Assembly (NCBI RefSeq): GCF_004327355.1
Contig: NZ_QJUM01000017.1
Location: 62,001 to 126,000, forward strand
Source of the DNA: Phytopseudomonas dryadis
GTDB lineage: Bacteria; Pseudomonadota; Gammaproteobacteria; Pseudomonadales; Pseudomonadaceae
Length of the DNA stretch: 64,000 nucleotides
Direction of reading: 5' to 3'
In this document: piece by piece, positions 34,723-42,967 of the stretch
How the letters are laid out: every line of letters begins with the position of its first letter
Numbering within the stretch: position 1 is the first letter of the stretch
Notes under the pieces: generated by a model
Told to the model about the DNA's origin: nothing
The model's database searches: none
What the model saw: only the letters and a program-made list of their open reading frames with translations
Position numbers and translations under genes: made by a program

Positions 34723-34732
34723 CTTAGCGACA

Positions 34733-34801
34733 AGCTGCAAGCTGCAAGTGAAAAGCATGGCGTCGATCTTGCCTTTGCTTATGGCTTGAAGCTTGAAGGT
34801 T
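34733..34801. repeat. AGCTTGCAAG-family inverted repeat (copy f)
   Basis: GCGACAAGCTGCAAGCTGCA on the left and GGCTTGAAGCTTGAAGGTT on the right, inverted, just after cysNC. Same family as copies b, g and h. A rho-independent terminator follows immediately. Confidence 0.7.
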
Positions 34802-34804
34802 AAT

Positions 34805-34839
34805 AAAAATGCCCGCTCTCTCACGAGGCGGGCATTTTT
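34805..34839. terminator. Bidirectional rho-independent terminator
   Basis: AAAAATGCCCGC, a 9-base loop region and GCGGGCATTTTT form a strong stem flanked by A- and T-tracts. It serves cysNC on the plus strand and osmE on the minus strand. Confidence 0.9.
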
Positions 34840-34858
34840 CGTTCGATGTGGCGGCTAA

Positions 34859-35212
34859 TCAGATGCCGTGACCACGGGCGCGCTCGCGCTCGTTGATCTC
34901 CATCTGCTCACAGCTCAGGAAGCCTTTGCCATCGACGCGATCGGCGGAGTTGAACGACACGTAGTAGGGCTGCTGCTTGCCGTCCTTGTTGAGTACGTAG
35001 TTGTTGCAGGTGCCCGGACTGACCGTACGGTTGATCTCCGAGGAGGGTGGGCCACCGAGTTCGAGCACGGTCGACTTGCTCATGTCCTTCTCGACCTGCT
35101 TGACCAGCGGCTCGTTGCGGTAGGTGAAGTGGTCGACCGGGTTTTCCGGCTTGCCGGCACAGCCGACGAGCACGGTCAGTGCGCAAACGGCACCCAGGCT
35201 TTGCTTGAACAT
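34859..35212 (-). CDS. osmE: OsmE-family osmotically inducible lipoprotein
   Basis: 117-residue lipoprotein of the SmpA/OmlA-OsmE fold. Lipobox LVGC at residues 16-19. The block VKQVEKDMSKSTVLELGGPP followed by a Cys in SPGTCNNYVL matches OsmE. In E. coli, osmE is induced by osmotic stress and stationary phase; a similar role is inferred. It lies convergent to cysNC across a shared terminator. Confidence 0.85.
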   Translation of the reverse strand: MFKQSLGAVCALTVLVGCAGKPENPVDHFTYRNEPLVKQVEKDMSKSTVLELGGPPSSEINRTVSPGTCNNYVLNKDGKQQPYYVSFNSADRVDGKGFLSCEQMEINERERARGHGI

Positions 35213-35371
35213 GGTGGTTTTTCCTTGTGATGAACCTGACAGTTTTTCGAGTTGGGCGGGGCTGGATTAGTTCGCCCTAAATCTCGTGCGTGGCGCCGGC
35301 CGACTGGCGCCGCCGCTCTGTGGGTTCTTCCACTGGCAAGCAGGGTGGTCATGCGCGCAGGCGGCGCAGTA

Positions 35372-35503
35372 TCAGCACTCGTTCTGTAGCGGCTGCAGGC
35401 TGTCCCTGGCTTCGCCGAGTATGGGCGGCGGGTCTCTGCTGGGCAGGGCGAGCACATGGGCGCTGAAGAGGCTGAGGGCCAGGGCGATGGTCAAGGCTTT
35501 CAT
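35372..35503 (-). CDS. Small putative secreted peptide (43 residues)
   Basis: A short open frame begins MKALTIALALSLFSAHVLAL, a good signal peptide, and continues about 23 residues to end in LQNEC. GAGGTG lies just upstream of the ATG. It sits in the 464-base space between the osmE start and the lipase. No family is recognised. The clear signal peptide and RBS make it more than a chance frame, but it could still be one; the mature part would be only about 20 residues. Confidence 0.4.
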   Translation of the reverse strand: MKALTIALALSLFSAHVLALPSRDPPPILGEARDSLQPLQNEC

Positions 35504-35676
35504 GGGTGCACCTCGTTCGTGTGCGTTCGGTGTTTCACGGAACCATGCTAAGGGCGAGGCAGTCAGGGATGAAGTCGACTGCCTCGATAGTGGCCATCGA
35601 CGATCATGATGTGCTTTCCCTGCTGCTCGCCTGATGCCTGCCGTTGGCCAGGCGACGCCCCTCCATGGAGACTGAA

Positions 35677-36567
35677 ATGGGTCATCGTGCAGTTCCCCGG
35701 TATCCGCTGGTGCTGGTTCCCGGCTTCCTGGGCTTCGTCAGCCTGCTCGGTTTCGAATACTGGTATGGCATCGTTACCGCTTTGCGCAATCAGGGGGTCG
35801 ATGTCTACCCGGCGCGCTTGTCGCCAGTGCATGCCACGGAGCTGCGTGGCGAACAGTTGCTATTGCAGATCGCCGAGGCGCGCCGGCGCAGCGGTGCGGA
35901 AAAGGTCCATTTGATCGGTCACAGCCAAGGTGCCCTGGTATGCCGCTATGCCGCCGCGCACCGGCCGGCGTGGATCGCGTCGGTTACCTCTCTGGCCGGC
36001 CCGCACCAGGGTTCGGAGCTGGCCGATCATGTGGAGCGCAGGGCCGCGCCAGGCAGTCTGCGCCATACGCTGCTGCGACTGGGCGTGCATATGCTGGGGC
36101 GGCTGTTGACGCTGCTGGATAGCGGGGCGCGGGGCGCGACCATGCCGATCGACGCCGTGGCCGCCCATCGCTCGCTGACCTCCGAGGGCGTGGGCATCTT
36201 CAACCACCAGTATCCCCAGGGCTTGCCCCTGGCGTGGGGCGAGGACGGGCCGGAAGAGGTCAACGGCGTGCGCTACTACTCCTGGTCCGGCACCCTGCAG
36301 CCCGGCATCACCGACCAGGGCGGCAATCGTCGCGATCCCTCGAACTGGTTCTGCCGCCGCTTCGCCCGTACCTTCGTGCGCGAGGCCGGACAGAACGATG
36401 GCATGGTCGGCCGCATCAGCTCGCACCTGGGCAAGGTGATCCGCGACGACTACCCGCTGGATCACCTGGATATCGTCAACCAGCACTTCGGTCGTGCGGG
36501 CGAGGGGGTCAATCCGGTCAGCCTGTACATCGAGCACCTGCGTCGGCTGCACGAGGCGGGCCTGTAG
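35677..36567 (+). CDS. Family I triacylglycerol lipase
   Basis: 296-residue alpha/beta hydrolase of bacterial lipase family I. The oxyanion and nucleophile elbow regions are VLVPGFLGF and HLIGHSQGALV (Ser near residue 83). The acid and calcium region is QNDGMVGRISSHLG, and the histidine lies in DHLDIVNQHF. No signal peptide is visible from the chosen start, unlike the secreted LipA enzymes, so location is uncertain. ATG 35677 is chosen for its GGAG at 6-base spacing; ATG 35665 is an alternative. No lipase foldase gene is next to it, so it is probably a foldase-independent intracellular type. Confidence 0.85.
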   Translation: MGHRAVPRYPLVLVPGFLGFVSLLGFEYWYGIVTALRNQGVDVYPARLSPVHATELRGEQLLLQIAEARRRSGAEKVHLIGHSQGALVCRYAAAHRPAWIASVTSLAGPHQGSELADHVERRAAPGSLRHTLLRLGVHMLGRLLTLLDSGARGATMPIDAVAAHRSLTSEGVGIFNHQYPQGLPLAWGEDGPEEVNGVRYYSWSGTLQPGITDQGGNRRDPSNWFCRRFARTFVREAGQNDGMVGRISSHLGKVIRDDYPLDHLDIVNQHFGRAGEGVNPVSLYIEHLRRLHEAGL

Positions 36568-36581
36568 CTGGCGCGCGTTGC

Positions 36582-36610
36582 AGGCGTAGCCCGGGTCGAG
36601 CGAAGCGATA
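36582..36610. repeat. CCCGGGT hairpin
   Basis: GCCCGGGTCGAGCGAAGCGA followed by TACCCGGG forms a short stem-loop 15 bases after the lipase stop. It may end the lipase transcript, though it has no U-run. Confidence 0.5.
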
Positions 36611-36641
36611 CCCGGGAAGGACGGTCGCCATCGGTGGAGCG

Positions 36642-36826
36642 GCATTCAGCAACAAGCGCGCGGAATGGCCACAGGTGCGTAGGAGCGGCAACCTCGCGGC
36701 GAATCGTGGCCATACCGCGCTTCTTGCAGCATGGCCGCCGTCGAATCGCGCCGGGGGCGACGCTCCTACGTGTGAACCCTTTGACTGCGAACGGGCTCTT
36801 GCAAGGGTCAAGACGGTATCCACGGG
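36642..36826 (+). repeat. Composite REPIN with conserved flanks (copy A)
   Basis: Core REPIN from GCGTAGGAGCGG (36677) to CGCTCCTACG (36770), preceded by a head with CAAGCG and GGAATGGCC and followed by a tail containing GCGAACGGGCTCTTGCA and CAAGACGGTATCCACGGG. Head and tail recur around the other composite copies, so the repeated unit is longer than a plain REPIN. It ends 10 bases before the stop of the next gene. Confidence 0.75.
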
Positions 36827-36836
36827 ACGCCTGGGC

Positions 36837-37370
36837 TCATTGCCCGGATTGCGCCGCCTTGAGCGCTTCAAGGGCCGGTGCGGCGTAGATGCCCACGGCG
36901 ACGGCCAGCTCCATCACCCGCGGCAGGTCGGTGCTGTACACCAGCACGGCCTGCAGGGCGTCGTCCAGCGGCTCGCTGAAATCGAGCAGTACATAGCCCC
37001 GGGTTTCCCTGGACAGGCTGCTGAGCTGCACCTGGATGCGGTTCAGCGCCTTGAGCGCCTCGACCTTGTGCAACTGCTTGGGCGTGAGCACGAAGCTGAC
37101 CTGGGGGCCGAAGGAGGCGACGATCTGGCTGAACAGTTCGTCGTAGCCGTCGGCCTGGAACAGCACGGTATCCGGCAGGCTGCCGACCACCACCCATTCG
37201 CCCAGGGGAATGGGGAAGCTGTCATCGTAGTTGATGTCCGGATTGGCTGCCAGGAACGCCTGGGGGTCGGCATAGGCCTGGGCGGCTTCGTCGGCGATGC
37301 GGGCGATTTCGTCCTGCGGCAGGCAGCCCGAGCTTATTTTTTCGATCAGTTCTTCGAGCTGGGCTTTCAT
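36837..37370 (-). CDS. Conserved protein of unknown function
   Basis: 177-residue soluble protein that I do not recognise. It starts MKAQLEELIEKISSGCLPQD and is predicted helical at the N-terminus, then mixed. It contains a stretch YVLLDFSEPLDDALQAVLVY and ends in an Ala-rich helix. No signal peptide, metal motif or membrane segment. Length, codon use and RBS (GGATCG, weak) fit a real gene. It lies downstream of gluQ on the same strand, separated by a terminator-like hairpin. Confidence 0.7.
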   Translation of the reverse strand: MKAQLEELIEKISSGCLPQDEIARIADEAAQAYADPQAFLAANPDINYDDSFPIPLGEWVVVGSLPDTVLFQADGYDELFSQIVASFGPQVSFVLTPKQLHKVEALKALNRIQVQLSSLSRETRGYVLLDFSEPLDDALQAVLVYSTDLPRVMELAVAVGIYAAPALEALKAAQSGQ

Positions 37371-37385
37371 GGGGCGATCCTGAGA

Positions 37386-37414
37386 GAAAAACGGGAGGGC
37401 AAGGCTGCCCGTTA
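37386..37414 (-). terminator. Probable rho-independent terminator of gluQ
   Basis: Read on the minus strand: AACGGGCAGCCTTGCCCTCC followed by CGTTTTT. The stem pairs ACGGG and GGCA with their complements and ends in a T-run, 8 bases after the gluQ stop and shortly before the next start. Confidence 0.65.
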
Positions 37415-37421
37415 CGGCGGC

Positions 37422-38309
37422 TCAGCGCAACTGGCTTTCCGCCAGGGTGCGGCTGCGTGGAATCAGCGTGGCATCCCAGTGGCGTGCGCTCCAGGCCAGT
37501 AATGCCTCCGGCGTGGCATCGTCCAGTTCGGCCGGCGCCGGCTGGCCCAGGGCGCGCAGGGCGCGGATCAGCAGCGGCGTGGCCTGGTCACCAGGGAGTG
37601 GCGGCGAGCGGTAGGACTTGCCGAGCTTGTGGCCGTCGGGCTGGATGATCAGCGGCACGTGCAGGTAGCGCGGCTGCGCCAGCCCGAGCAATTCCTGCAG
37701 GTACAGCTGTCGCGGCGTGGAGTCGAGCAGATCGGCGCCGCGTACCACGTCGGTCACGCCTTGCCAGGCATCGTCGAGCACCACGGCCAGTTGGTAGGCA
37801 TACAGGCCGTCGCGCCGGCGGATGACGAAATCACCGACGTCCCGGCCGAGGTGCTGCTGGTACTCGCCCTGCACCCGGTCGTTGAAACGGTAGGTGAGCT
37901 GCGGCACGCGCAGGCGGATCGCCGCATCGTCGCAGCCATGGCCGGCATTGCGGCAGGTGCCGGGATAGATGCCGCCGCAGCCTTCGAGCTGCTTGCGCGA
38001 GCAGATGCAGGCGTAGGCCAGGCCCTGGTCGAACAGACGCTGCACCAGGGCCTGGTAGGCGTCGTGGCGCTCGCTCTGGCGCACCAGCTGGCCGTCCCAG
38101 TGCAGGCCATAACGCTCCAGAGTCTGCAGAATCGCCGCCTGGGCGCCAGGGGCTTCACGGGGCGGGTCGAGGTCTTCCATGCGCAGCAGCCAGCGTCCGC
38201 CGACGGCGCGGGCATCGAGGTAGGAGGCCAGGGCGGCGACCAGCGAGCCGAAATGCAGGTAACCACTGGGCGTGGGAGCGAAGCGGCCGATGTAATCGGA
38301 GCTGGGCAT
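37422..38309 (-). CDS. gluQ: Glutamyl-Q tRNA(Asp) synthetase
   Basis: 295-residue GluQRS, a truncated glutamyl-tRNA synthetase paralogue that attaches glutamate to queuosine of tRNA-Asp. Class I signature GRFAPTPSGYLHFGSL and KMSK-like HKLGKSYRS are present. The zinc site is in CICSRKQLEGCGGIYPGTC. No anticodon-binding domain, as expected. Start is ATG 38309 with the longer frame rejected. It follows dksA on the same strand, the common arrangement in gammaproteobacteria. Confidence 0.94.
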   Translation of the reverse strand: MPSSDYIGRFAPTPSGYLHFGSLVAALASYLDARAVGGRWLLRMEDLDPPREAPGAQAAILQTLERYGLHWDGQLVRQSERHDAYQALVQRLFDQGLAYACICSRKQLEGCGGIYPGTCRNAGHGCDDAAIRLRVPQLTYRFNDRVQGEYQQHLGRDVGDFVIRRRDGLYAYQLAVVLDDAWQGVTDVVRGADLLDSTPRQLYLQELLGLAQPRYLHVPLIIQPDGHKLGKSYRSPPLPGDQATPLLIRALRALGQPAPAELDDATPEALLAWSARHWDATLIPRSRTLAESQLR

Positions 38310-38340
38310 GGCGGGGCGTGTTATCGGGTGGTGAAAATGC

Positions 38341-38364
38341 AACGGGGCGCCTGAGCGCCCCGTT
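38341..38364 (-). terminator. Hairpin terminator downstream of dksA
   Basis: AACGGGGCGC and GCGCCCCGTT form a perfect 10-base-pair stem with a 4-base loop, 9 bases past the dksA stop, followed on the minus strand by GCATTTT. It would reduce readthrough from dksA into gluQ; in E. coli a terminator also sits between these genes. Confidence 0.75.
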
Positions 38365-38372
38365 CGACCGGC

Positions 38373-38816
38373 TCAGGAGCCGATCTGCTTTTCCTTGATT
38401 TCCGCCAGCGTCTTGCAGTCGATGCACAGGGTCGCGGTGGGGCGGGCTTCCAGGCGACGGATGCCGATCTCGACACCGCAGGAGTCGCACCAGCCGTAGT
38501 CTTCGTCTTCGATCAGCTGCAGCGTTTCGTCGATCTTCTTGATCAGCTTGCGCTCGCGATCACGGGCGCGCAGTTCCAGGCTGAATTCCTCTTCCTGGCT
38601 GGCGCGGTCGGCGGGATCAGGGAAGTTGGCCGCTTCGTCCTGCATGTGGTGCACGGTACGGTCGACTTCCTGCATGAGCTCCAGCTTCCACTTGTTGAGG
38701 ATGCTGGTGAAGTGGGCGCGCATCGCCTCGCTCATGTACTCCTCGCCCTTGGTTTCCTGGTAGGGTTCGAAGCCACGAATCAGTTGGCTGCTTGTTGCTT
38801 TTGCTTTGGTGGGCAT
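38373..38816 (-). CDS. dksA: RNA polymerase-binding transcription factor DksA
   Basis: 147-residue partner of ppGpp in stringent control of rRNA and amino-acid promoters. A coiled-coil hairpin (about residues 33-108) precedes the zinc finger CDSCGVEIG...CIDC. The coiled-coil tip contains DPADRASQEEE, with the two Asp residues needed for activity. All four cysteines are present, so it is the zinc-type DksA, not DksA2. The start is MPTKAKATSSQL, after rejecting a longer upstream frame. Confidence 0.96.
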   Translation of the reverse strand: MPTKAKATSSQLIRGFEPYQETKGEEYMSEAMRAHFTSILNKWKLELMQEVDRTVHHMQDEAANFPDPADRASQEEEFSLELRARDRERKLIKKIDETLQLIEDEDYGWCDSCGVEIGIRRLEARPTATLCIDCKTLAEIKEKQIGS

Positions 38817-39128
38817 GGATGACCGCCTCTCACTCTCTCTAATCCACTGCGCAGGATCTGTGTCCATTGCCGTTTACAACAACGGCCCTGCGGCTGCAAG
38901 CGGGCGAACTTACCAGATCGGTTCGAGCCGCGCCACTCCCGGTTGTCGCGCTTACGCGCGTTTGTGCCGCAGGCCGTCTGCGCGGCGCTTGAAATAATCC
39001 TGGCGGCCGCTCGAGAAGCCTAGCCGGTCTGGCTCCGCCCGCGGGCGACCGCCATCGGCCGCAGTGTAAAGGCGTATTTCGGCAGCGCCTGGCAGGTTAG
39101 ACTTTCTGCTTTTCAGCAAGGCAAGAGC

Positions 39129-40310
39129 ATGGCCCAGTCCTACAGTGCCCGCAGTCGCGCGATCGAACCCTTCCACGTCATGGCGTTGCTGGCGCGGGCC
39201 AACCAGTTGCAGGCCGATGGCCACGATGTGATCCACCTGGAAATCGGCGAGCCGGATTTCACCACCGCGGCCCCCATCGTCGCCGCCGGGCAGGCGGCGC
39301 TGGCTGCCGGCCATACCCGCTATACCGCCGCCCGCGGGCTGCCGGCGCTGCGTGAGGCGATTGCCGGGTTCTATGCCCAGCGTTACGGCCTCGACATCGA
39401 CCCGCAACGCATCCTCATCACGCCGGGTGGTTCCGGGGCGCTGCTGCTGGCGGCCAGCCTGCTGGTCGACCCGGGCAGGCACTGGCTGCTCGCCGACCCG
39501 GGCTACCCGTGCAACCGGCACTTCCTGCGCCTGGTGGAAGGGGCCGCGCAACTGGTGCCGGTCGGCCCACAGGAGCGTTATCAACTGACCCCTCAGGCCG
39601 TGGCCAGCCACTGGAACGCCGACAGCGTCGGCGCCTTGCTCGCCTCGCCGGCCAACCCCACCGGGACCCTGCTGACGCGCGCCGAGCTGAGCGCCCTGTC
39701 CGTTGCCCTGAAAGCGCGGGGCGGGCACCTGGTCGTCGACGAGATCTACCATGGCCTGACCTACGGCGTGGAGGCCAGCAGCGTCCTGGAAGTGGACGAC
39801 GAGGCCTTCGTGCTCAACAGTTTTTCCAAGTATTTCGGCATGACCGGCTGGCGCCTGGGTTGGCTGGTGGCGCCACCGGCCGCCGTCGCCGATCTGGAGA
39901 AGCTGGCGCAGAACCTCTACATCAGTGCGCCGAGCATGGCCCAGCATGCCGCCCTGGCCTGCTTCGAGCCGCAGACCCTGGCCATTCTCGAGGAGCGTCG
40001 CGCGGCGTTCGGCCAGCGCCGCGACTTCCTGCTGCCGGCGTTGCGCGAGTTGGGCTTCGGCATCGCCGTGGAGCCGCAAGGGGCCTTCTATCTATATGCC
40101 GACATCAGCGCCTTCGGCAACGATGCCTTCGCCTTCTGCCAGCACTTTCTCGAGCATGAGCACGTGGCCTTCACCCCGGGCCTGGATTTCGGTCGCCACC
40201 AGGCCGGCCACCATGTGCGTTTCGCCTATACCCAGAGCCTGCCGCGCCTGCAGCAGGCCGTCGAACGTATCGCCCGTGGCCTGAAGCGCTGGAGGGCCGA
40301 TGCAGTTTGA
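39129..40310 (+). CDS. Class I/II pyridoxal-phosphate aminotransferase
   Basis: 393-residue fold-type I aminotransferase, corresponding to the probable aminotransferase beside dksA in P. aeruginosa. The PLP lysine is in [19 protein letters not shown] near residue 236; [12 protein letters not shown] and [11 protein letters not shown] are also typical. Substrate not clear; alanine or aspartate-type specificity is possible. The stop overlaps sfsA by 11 bases, so the two are coupled. The 312-base spacer back to dksA shows no further gene. Confidence 0.9.
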   Translation: MAQSYSARSRAIEPFHVMALLARANQLQADGHDVIHLEIGEPDFTTAAPIVAAGQAALAAGHTRYTAARGLPALREAIAGFYAQRYGLDIDPQRILITPGGSGALLLAASLLVDPGRHWLLADPGYPCNRHFLRLVEGAAQLVPVGPQERYQLTPQAVASHWNADSVGALLASPANPTGTLLTRAELSALSVALKARGGHLVVDEIYHGLTYGVEASSVLEVDDEAFVLNSFSKYFGMTGWRLGWLVAPPAAVADLEKLAQNLYISAPSMAQHAALACFEPQTLAILEERRAAFGQRRDFLLPALRELGFGIAVEPQGAFYLYADISAFGNDAFAFCQHFLEHEHVAFTPGLDFGRHQAGHHVRFAYTQSLPRLQQAVERIARGLKRWRADAV

Positions 40311-41016
40311 TCCGCCGCTGGAGGAGGCCCGTCTGCTGCGCCGCTACAAACGCTTCCTGGCCGATGTCGAAACCGCCTCCGGCGAGCGGCTGACCATTCA
40401 TTGCCCCAACACGGGGTCGATGCTCAATTGCATGAGCGAAGGCTGTCGGGTCTGGTTCAGCCGTTCCAACGACCCCAGGCGCAAGCTGCCGGGGACCTGG
40501 GAGATCGGCGAAACGCCTCACGGCCGGCTGGCCTGTATCAACACGGCGCGGGCCAATGGCCTGGTCGAGGAAGCGCTGCGCGCCGGCTCGATCGGCGAGC
40601 TGGCCGGTTTCACCGGGCTGCGTCGCGAGGTGCCCTACGGCCAGGAGCGCAGTCGTGTGGATTTCTGCCTGGAGTACGCCAGCGGCGTGGCCTTCGTCGA
40701 GGTGAAGAGCGTCACCCTGGGCTTCGCCGACAGCGCCGTGGCCGCCTTTCCCGATGCCCGCACCGAGCGGGGCGCCAAGCACCTGAGGGAGCTGGCGGCG
40801 TTGGCCCGCAGCGGGGTGCGGGCGGTGCAACTGTACTGTGTGAACCTGTCGGGCATCGAAGCGGTGCGCCCTGCCGAAGAGATCGACCCGGCCTACGCCG
40901 CCGCGCTGCGCGAAGCGGTGAGCGCCGGGGTCGAGGTGCTGGCCTATGGCGTGGATATCGCGCCGCAGGGGATTCGTGTGGTGCGGCGCCTGGAGGTGAT
41001 GCTCCAAGGCTGTTGA
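40300..41016 (+). CDS. sfsA: SfsA family sugar fermentation stimulation protein
   Basis: 238-residue protein with an N-terminal OB-fold-like part and a C-terminal nuclease-like domain. SfsA is named for a maltose phenotype in E. coli; its true activity is uncertain. Family motifs are [15 protein letters not shown] and [10 protein letters not shown]. The final codons and stop (QGC-stop) fall within GGCTGTTGAAAAACTACCTC, a half-copy of the MITE end found at 53.6 kb, so its stop codon may come from that insertion. Confidence 0.93.
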   Translation: MQFDPPLEEARLLRRYKRFLADVETASGERLTIHCPNTGSMLNCMSEGCRVWFSRSNDPRRKLPGTWEIGETPHGRLACINTARANGLVEEALRAGSIGELAGFTGLRREVPYGQERSRVDFCLEYASGVAFVEVKSVTLGFADSAVAAFPDARTERGAKHLRELAALARSGVRAVQLYCVNLSGIEAVRPAEEIDPAYAAALREAVSAGVEVLAYGVDIAPQGIRVVRRLEVMLQGC

Positions 41017-41032
41017 AAAACTACCTCGGCGT
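41008..41032. repeat. MITE-end remnant
   Basis: GGCTGTTGAAAAACTACCTC matches the left end of the element at 53.56 kb except for one base. No right end is nearby, so this is a remnant. It contains the sfsA stop codon. Confidence 0.6.
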
Positions 41033-41033
41033 T

Positions 41034-41118
41034 TGAGCTGCAAGCCACAAGCTTCAAGCTGCAAGATAGAAGCAAGAGCAATAGAGCGCTCCGAGCCGCT
41101 TTTAACTTGTAGCGCGTA
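41034..41118. repeat. AGCTTGCAAG-family inverted repeat (copy g, degraded)
   Basis: The left arm GAGCTGCAAGCCACAAGCTT continues with more CAAGCT units; a weaker right arm reads CTTTTAACTTGTAGCG near 41099-41114. It lies in the convergent sfsA/Rieske spacer. Confidence 0.55.
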
Positions 41119-41212
41119 GGGTGGATGACGCTTTTTTCATCCACCCTTGCGATTGCGGAGCGGTGGACGGGTCGGGCCGCGTAGGTAAAGCGTCGTCCAC
41201 CCTAGGGATTGT
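41116..41212. repeat. GTAGGGTGGA hairpin repeat
   Basis: CGTAGGGTGGATGACGCTTT at the left is mirrored by AAAGCGTCGTCCACCCTAGG at the right, with an inner CATCCACC copy. Same general type as hairpins at 46.75, 54.96 and 57.74 kb. Confidence 0.65.
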
Positions 41213-41220
41213 TGCAGACC

Positions 41221-41538
41221 CTAGGGCTCGACCCAGATGCCGTCGTCGGTTTCCCGGCTGGCGACGGCGCTGAGCGACTGGCCTTCGCAGGGGCCCGCCA
41301 CGCATTCGCCGGAGTCGATGAGAAACAGCGCGCCATGGCGGGCGCAGCGGATCAGGCTGGCGCTGGGGTCGAGAAACTGTTCGGCGTGCCACTCCAGCGG
41401 TACGCCCCGGTGCGGACAGCGATTGCGGTAAACGAACACGTCGCCGTCCTTGCGCACGGCGAACAGCTGCGTTCCTGCAACAACGAAGCCCCGACTCTGC
41501 GCCTCGGGCAGTTCATGCGGGGCGCATAATCGAATCAT
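41221..41538 (-). CDS. Small Rieske [2Fe-2S] protein
   Basis: 105-residue stand-alone Rieske-fold protein. The cluster ligands are in CPHRGVPLEW and CARHGALF. No membrane segment, so it is probably a soluble electron carrier or ferredoxin subunit of an oxygenase system. Start ATG 41538 is chosen because earlier codons lack an RBS. It is divergent from phuS with a Fur box between, so it may share iron control. Its redox partner is not identified in the window. Confidence 0.88.
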   Translation of the reverse strand: MIRLCAPHELPEAQSRGFVVAGTQLFAVRKDGDVFVYRNRCPHRGVPLEWHAEQFLDPSASLIRCARHGALFLIDSGECVAGPCEGQSLSAVASRETDDGIWVEP

Positions 41539-41629
41539 CGCGATCTCCAGGCCAAGGCCTGGATTATCCCGCATGCACAGGGCGCTGGGACAGGGGCGCG
41601 CGGAGCGCCAGATCGATAGATTAACTGAA

Positions 41630-41648
41630 CGAAAATCATTATCAACAA
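41630..41648. promoter_or_regulatory. Fur box in the Rieske/phuS divergent spacer
   Basis: On the minus strand the site reads TTGTTGATAATGATTTTCG, close to the 19-base Fur consensus of repeated NAT(A/T)AT units. It lies about 115 bases ahead of phuS and 90 ahead of the Rieske gene. Iron-dependent repression of the heme operon is the expected effect. Confidence 0.7.
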
Positions 41649-41763
41649 TATTGGGCTTTGCTGCTCTTTGCGGTAATCTTGCGACCTTGCAGCGTTGCGT
41701 GTCGTTGCCCCGGCGCAGGGCGATCCGTTGCGTAACCCGCCCCCTGATCCTGAAGGAATTGCC

Positions 41764-42837
41764 ATGACCATGCCCGACCCGTCCCCAACCCCTGGCGCCA
41801 GCCCGCTGTATCAGGCCTGGCAGGACCTGCGTGCCGAGCAACCGCAACTGCGTGCCCGGGATGCCGCGCGGCAACTGGCGGTCAGTGAGGCGCAGCTGAC
41901 CGCCAGCCGGCTCGGTATCGATGCCGTGCGCCTGCAGCCGGCCTGGGCGGCGCTGTTACCGGCGCTCGGCGAGCTGGGGCAGGTCATGGCGCTGACGCGC
42001 AACGAGCACTGCGTGCATGAGCGCAAAGGGGTCTATCGCGAGGTCACCGTGACCGCCAATGGGCAGATGGGGCTGGTGGTGTCCGCCGATATCGACCTGC
42101 GCCTGTTCCTCGCCGGCTGGGCCAGCGTGTTCGCCGTCGAGGAGGCGGGCGCGCGCGGCGTGCAGCGCAGCATCCAGGTCTTCGATGCCCAGGGTGTCGC
42201 GGTGCACAAGGTCTATCTCACCGAGCACAGCGAGGTGTCGGCCTGGGCGCCGCTGGTCGAGCGTTTCCGCGCCGAGCCGCAGAGCGCCGAGCTGGAGCTG
42301 CAGCCCTTGCCCGTGCGCGAGGCGCCGCGGCACGACGATCTGATCGACGTGAATGCCCTGCGGGTGGGCTGGTCGACGCTCAAGGACACCCACCATTTCT
42401 TCGCCTTGCTGAAGAGCCACGGCGCCACGCGCACCCAGGCCTTGCGCCTGGCCGGTCGCGAGTGGGCCGAAGCGCTGGAACCCGCCGCCCTGCCGGTATT
42501 GCTGGAGCAGATCGCGGCCAGTGAGGTGCCGGTGATGGTATTCGTCGGCAACCGGCACTGCATCCAGATCCATACTGGCCCGCTGCACACCCTGCGCTGG
42601 ATGGGCGACTGGTTCAACGTGCTCGATCCCCTGTTCAATCTGCACCTCAAGGCGCACGAGATCCGTGAGTTGTGGCGCGTGCGCAAGCCCAGCAGCGATG
42701 GTGTGATCACCAGCTGGGAAGCGTTCGATGCCGACGGCGAGCTGATCCTGCAACTGTTCGGCGCCCGCAAGCCGGGGATTGCCGAGCGTGACGACTGGCG
42801 GCGTCTGGCCGAGAGCGTGCCGGCGCTGGCACGCTGA
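41764..42837 (+). CDS. phuS: Heme trafficking protein PhuS (HemS/HmuS family)
   Basis: 357-residue cytoplasmic heme-binding protein with the two-repeat HemS fold (about 20-180 and 200-350). PhuS hands heme from the PhuTUV importer to heme oxygenase. A His cluster DTHHFFALL near residue 211 agrees with the heme-ligand region of PhuS. RBS AAGGAATT precedes ATG 41764; a Fur box lies upstream. First gene of the phuSTUV operon. Confidence 0.92.
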   Translation: MTMPDPSPTPGASPLYQAWQDLRAEQPQLRARDAARQLAVSEAQLTASRLGIDAVRLQPAWAALLPALGELGQVMALTRNEHCVHERKGVYREVTVTANGQMGLVVSADIDLRLFLAGWASVFAVEEAGARGVQRSIQVFDAQGVAVHKVYLTEHSEVSAWAPLVERFRAEPQSAELELQPLPVREAPRHDDLIDVNALRVGWSTLKDTHHFFALLKSHGATRTQALRLAGREWAEALEPAALPVLLEQIAASEVPVMVFVGNRHCIQIHTGPLHTLRWMGDWFNVLDPLFNLHLKAHEIRELWRVRKPSSDGVITSWEAFDADGELILQLFGARKPGIAERDDWRRLAESVPALAR

Positions 42838-42967
42838 ACGGATCGCGCTGCACACCTGGGCCAGCGCTGCGGCTACACTGCCAGGCTTTGGCCACTACCG
42901 ACGCATACACCGACGGGTCGCCATGCCGACCTGGCCAGGATCACCGATTTTTGCTGGAGCCCAACCC

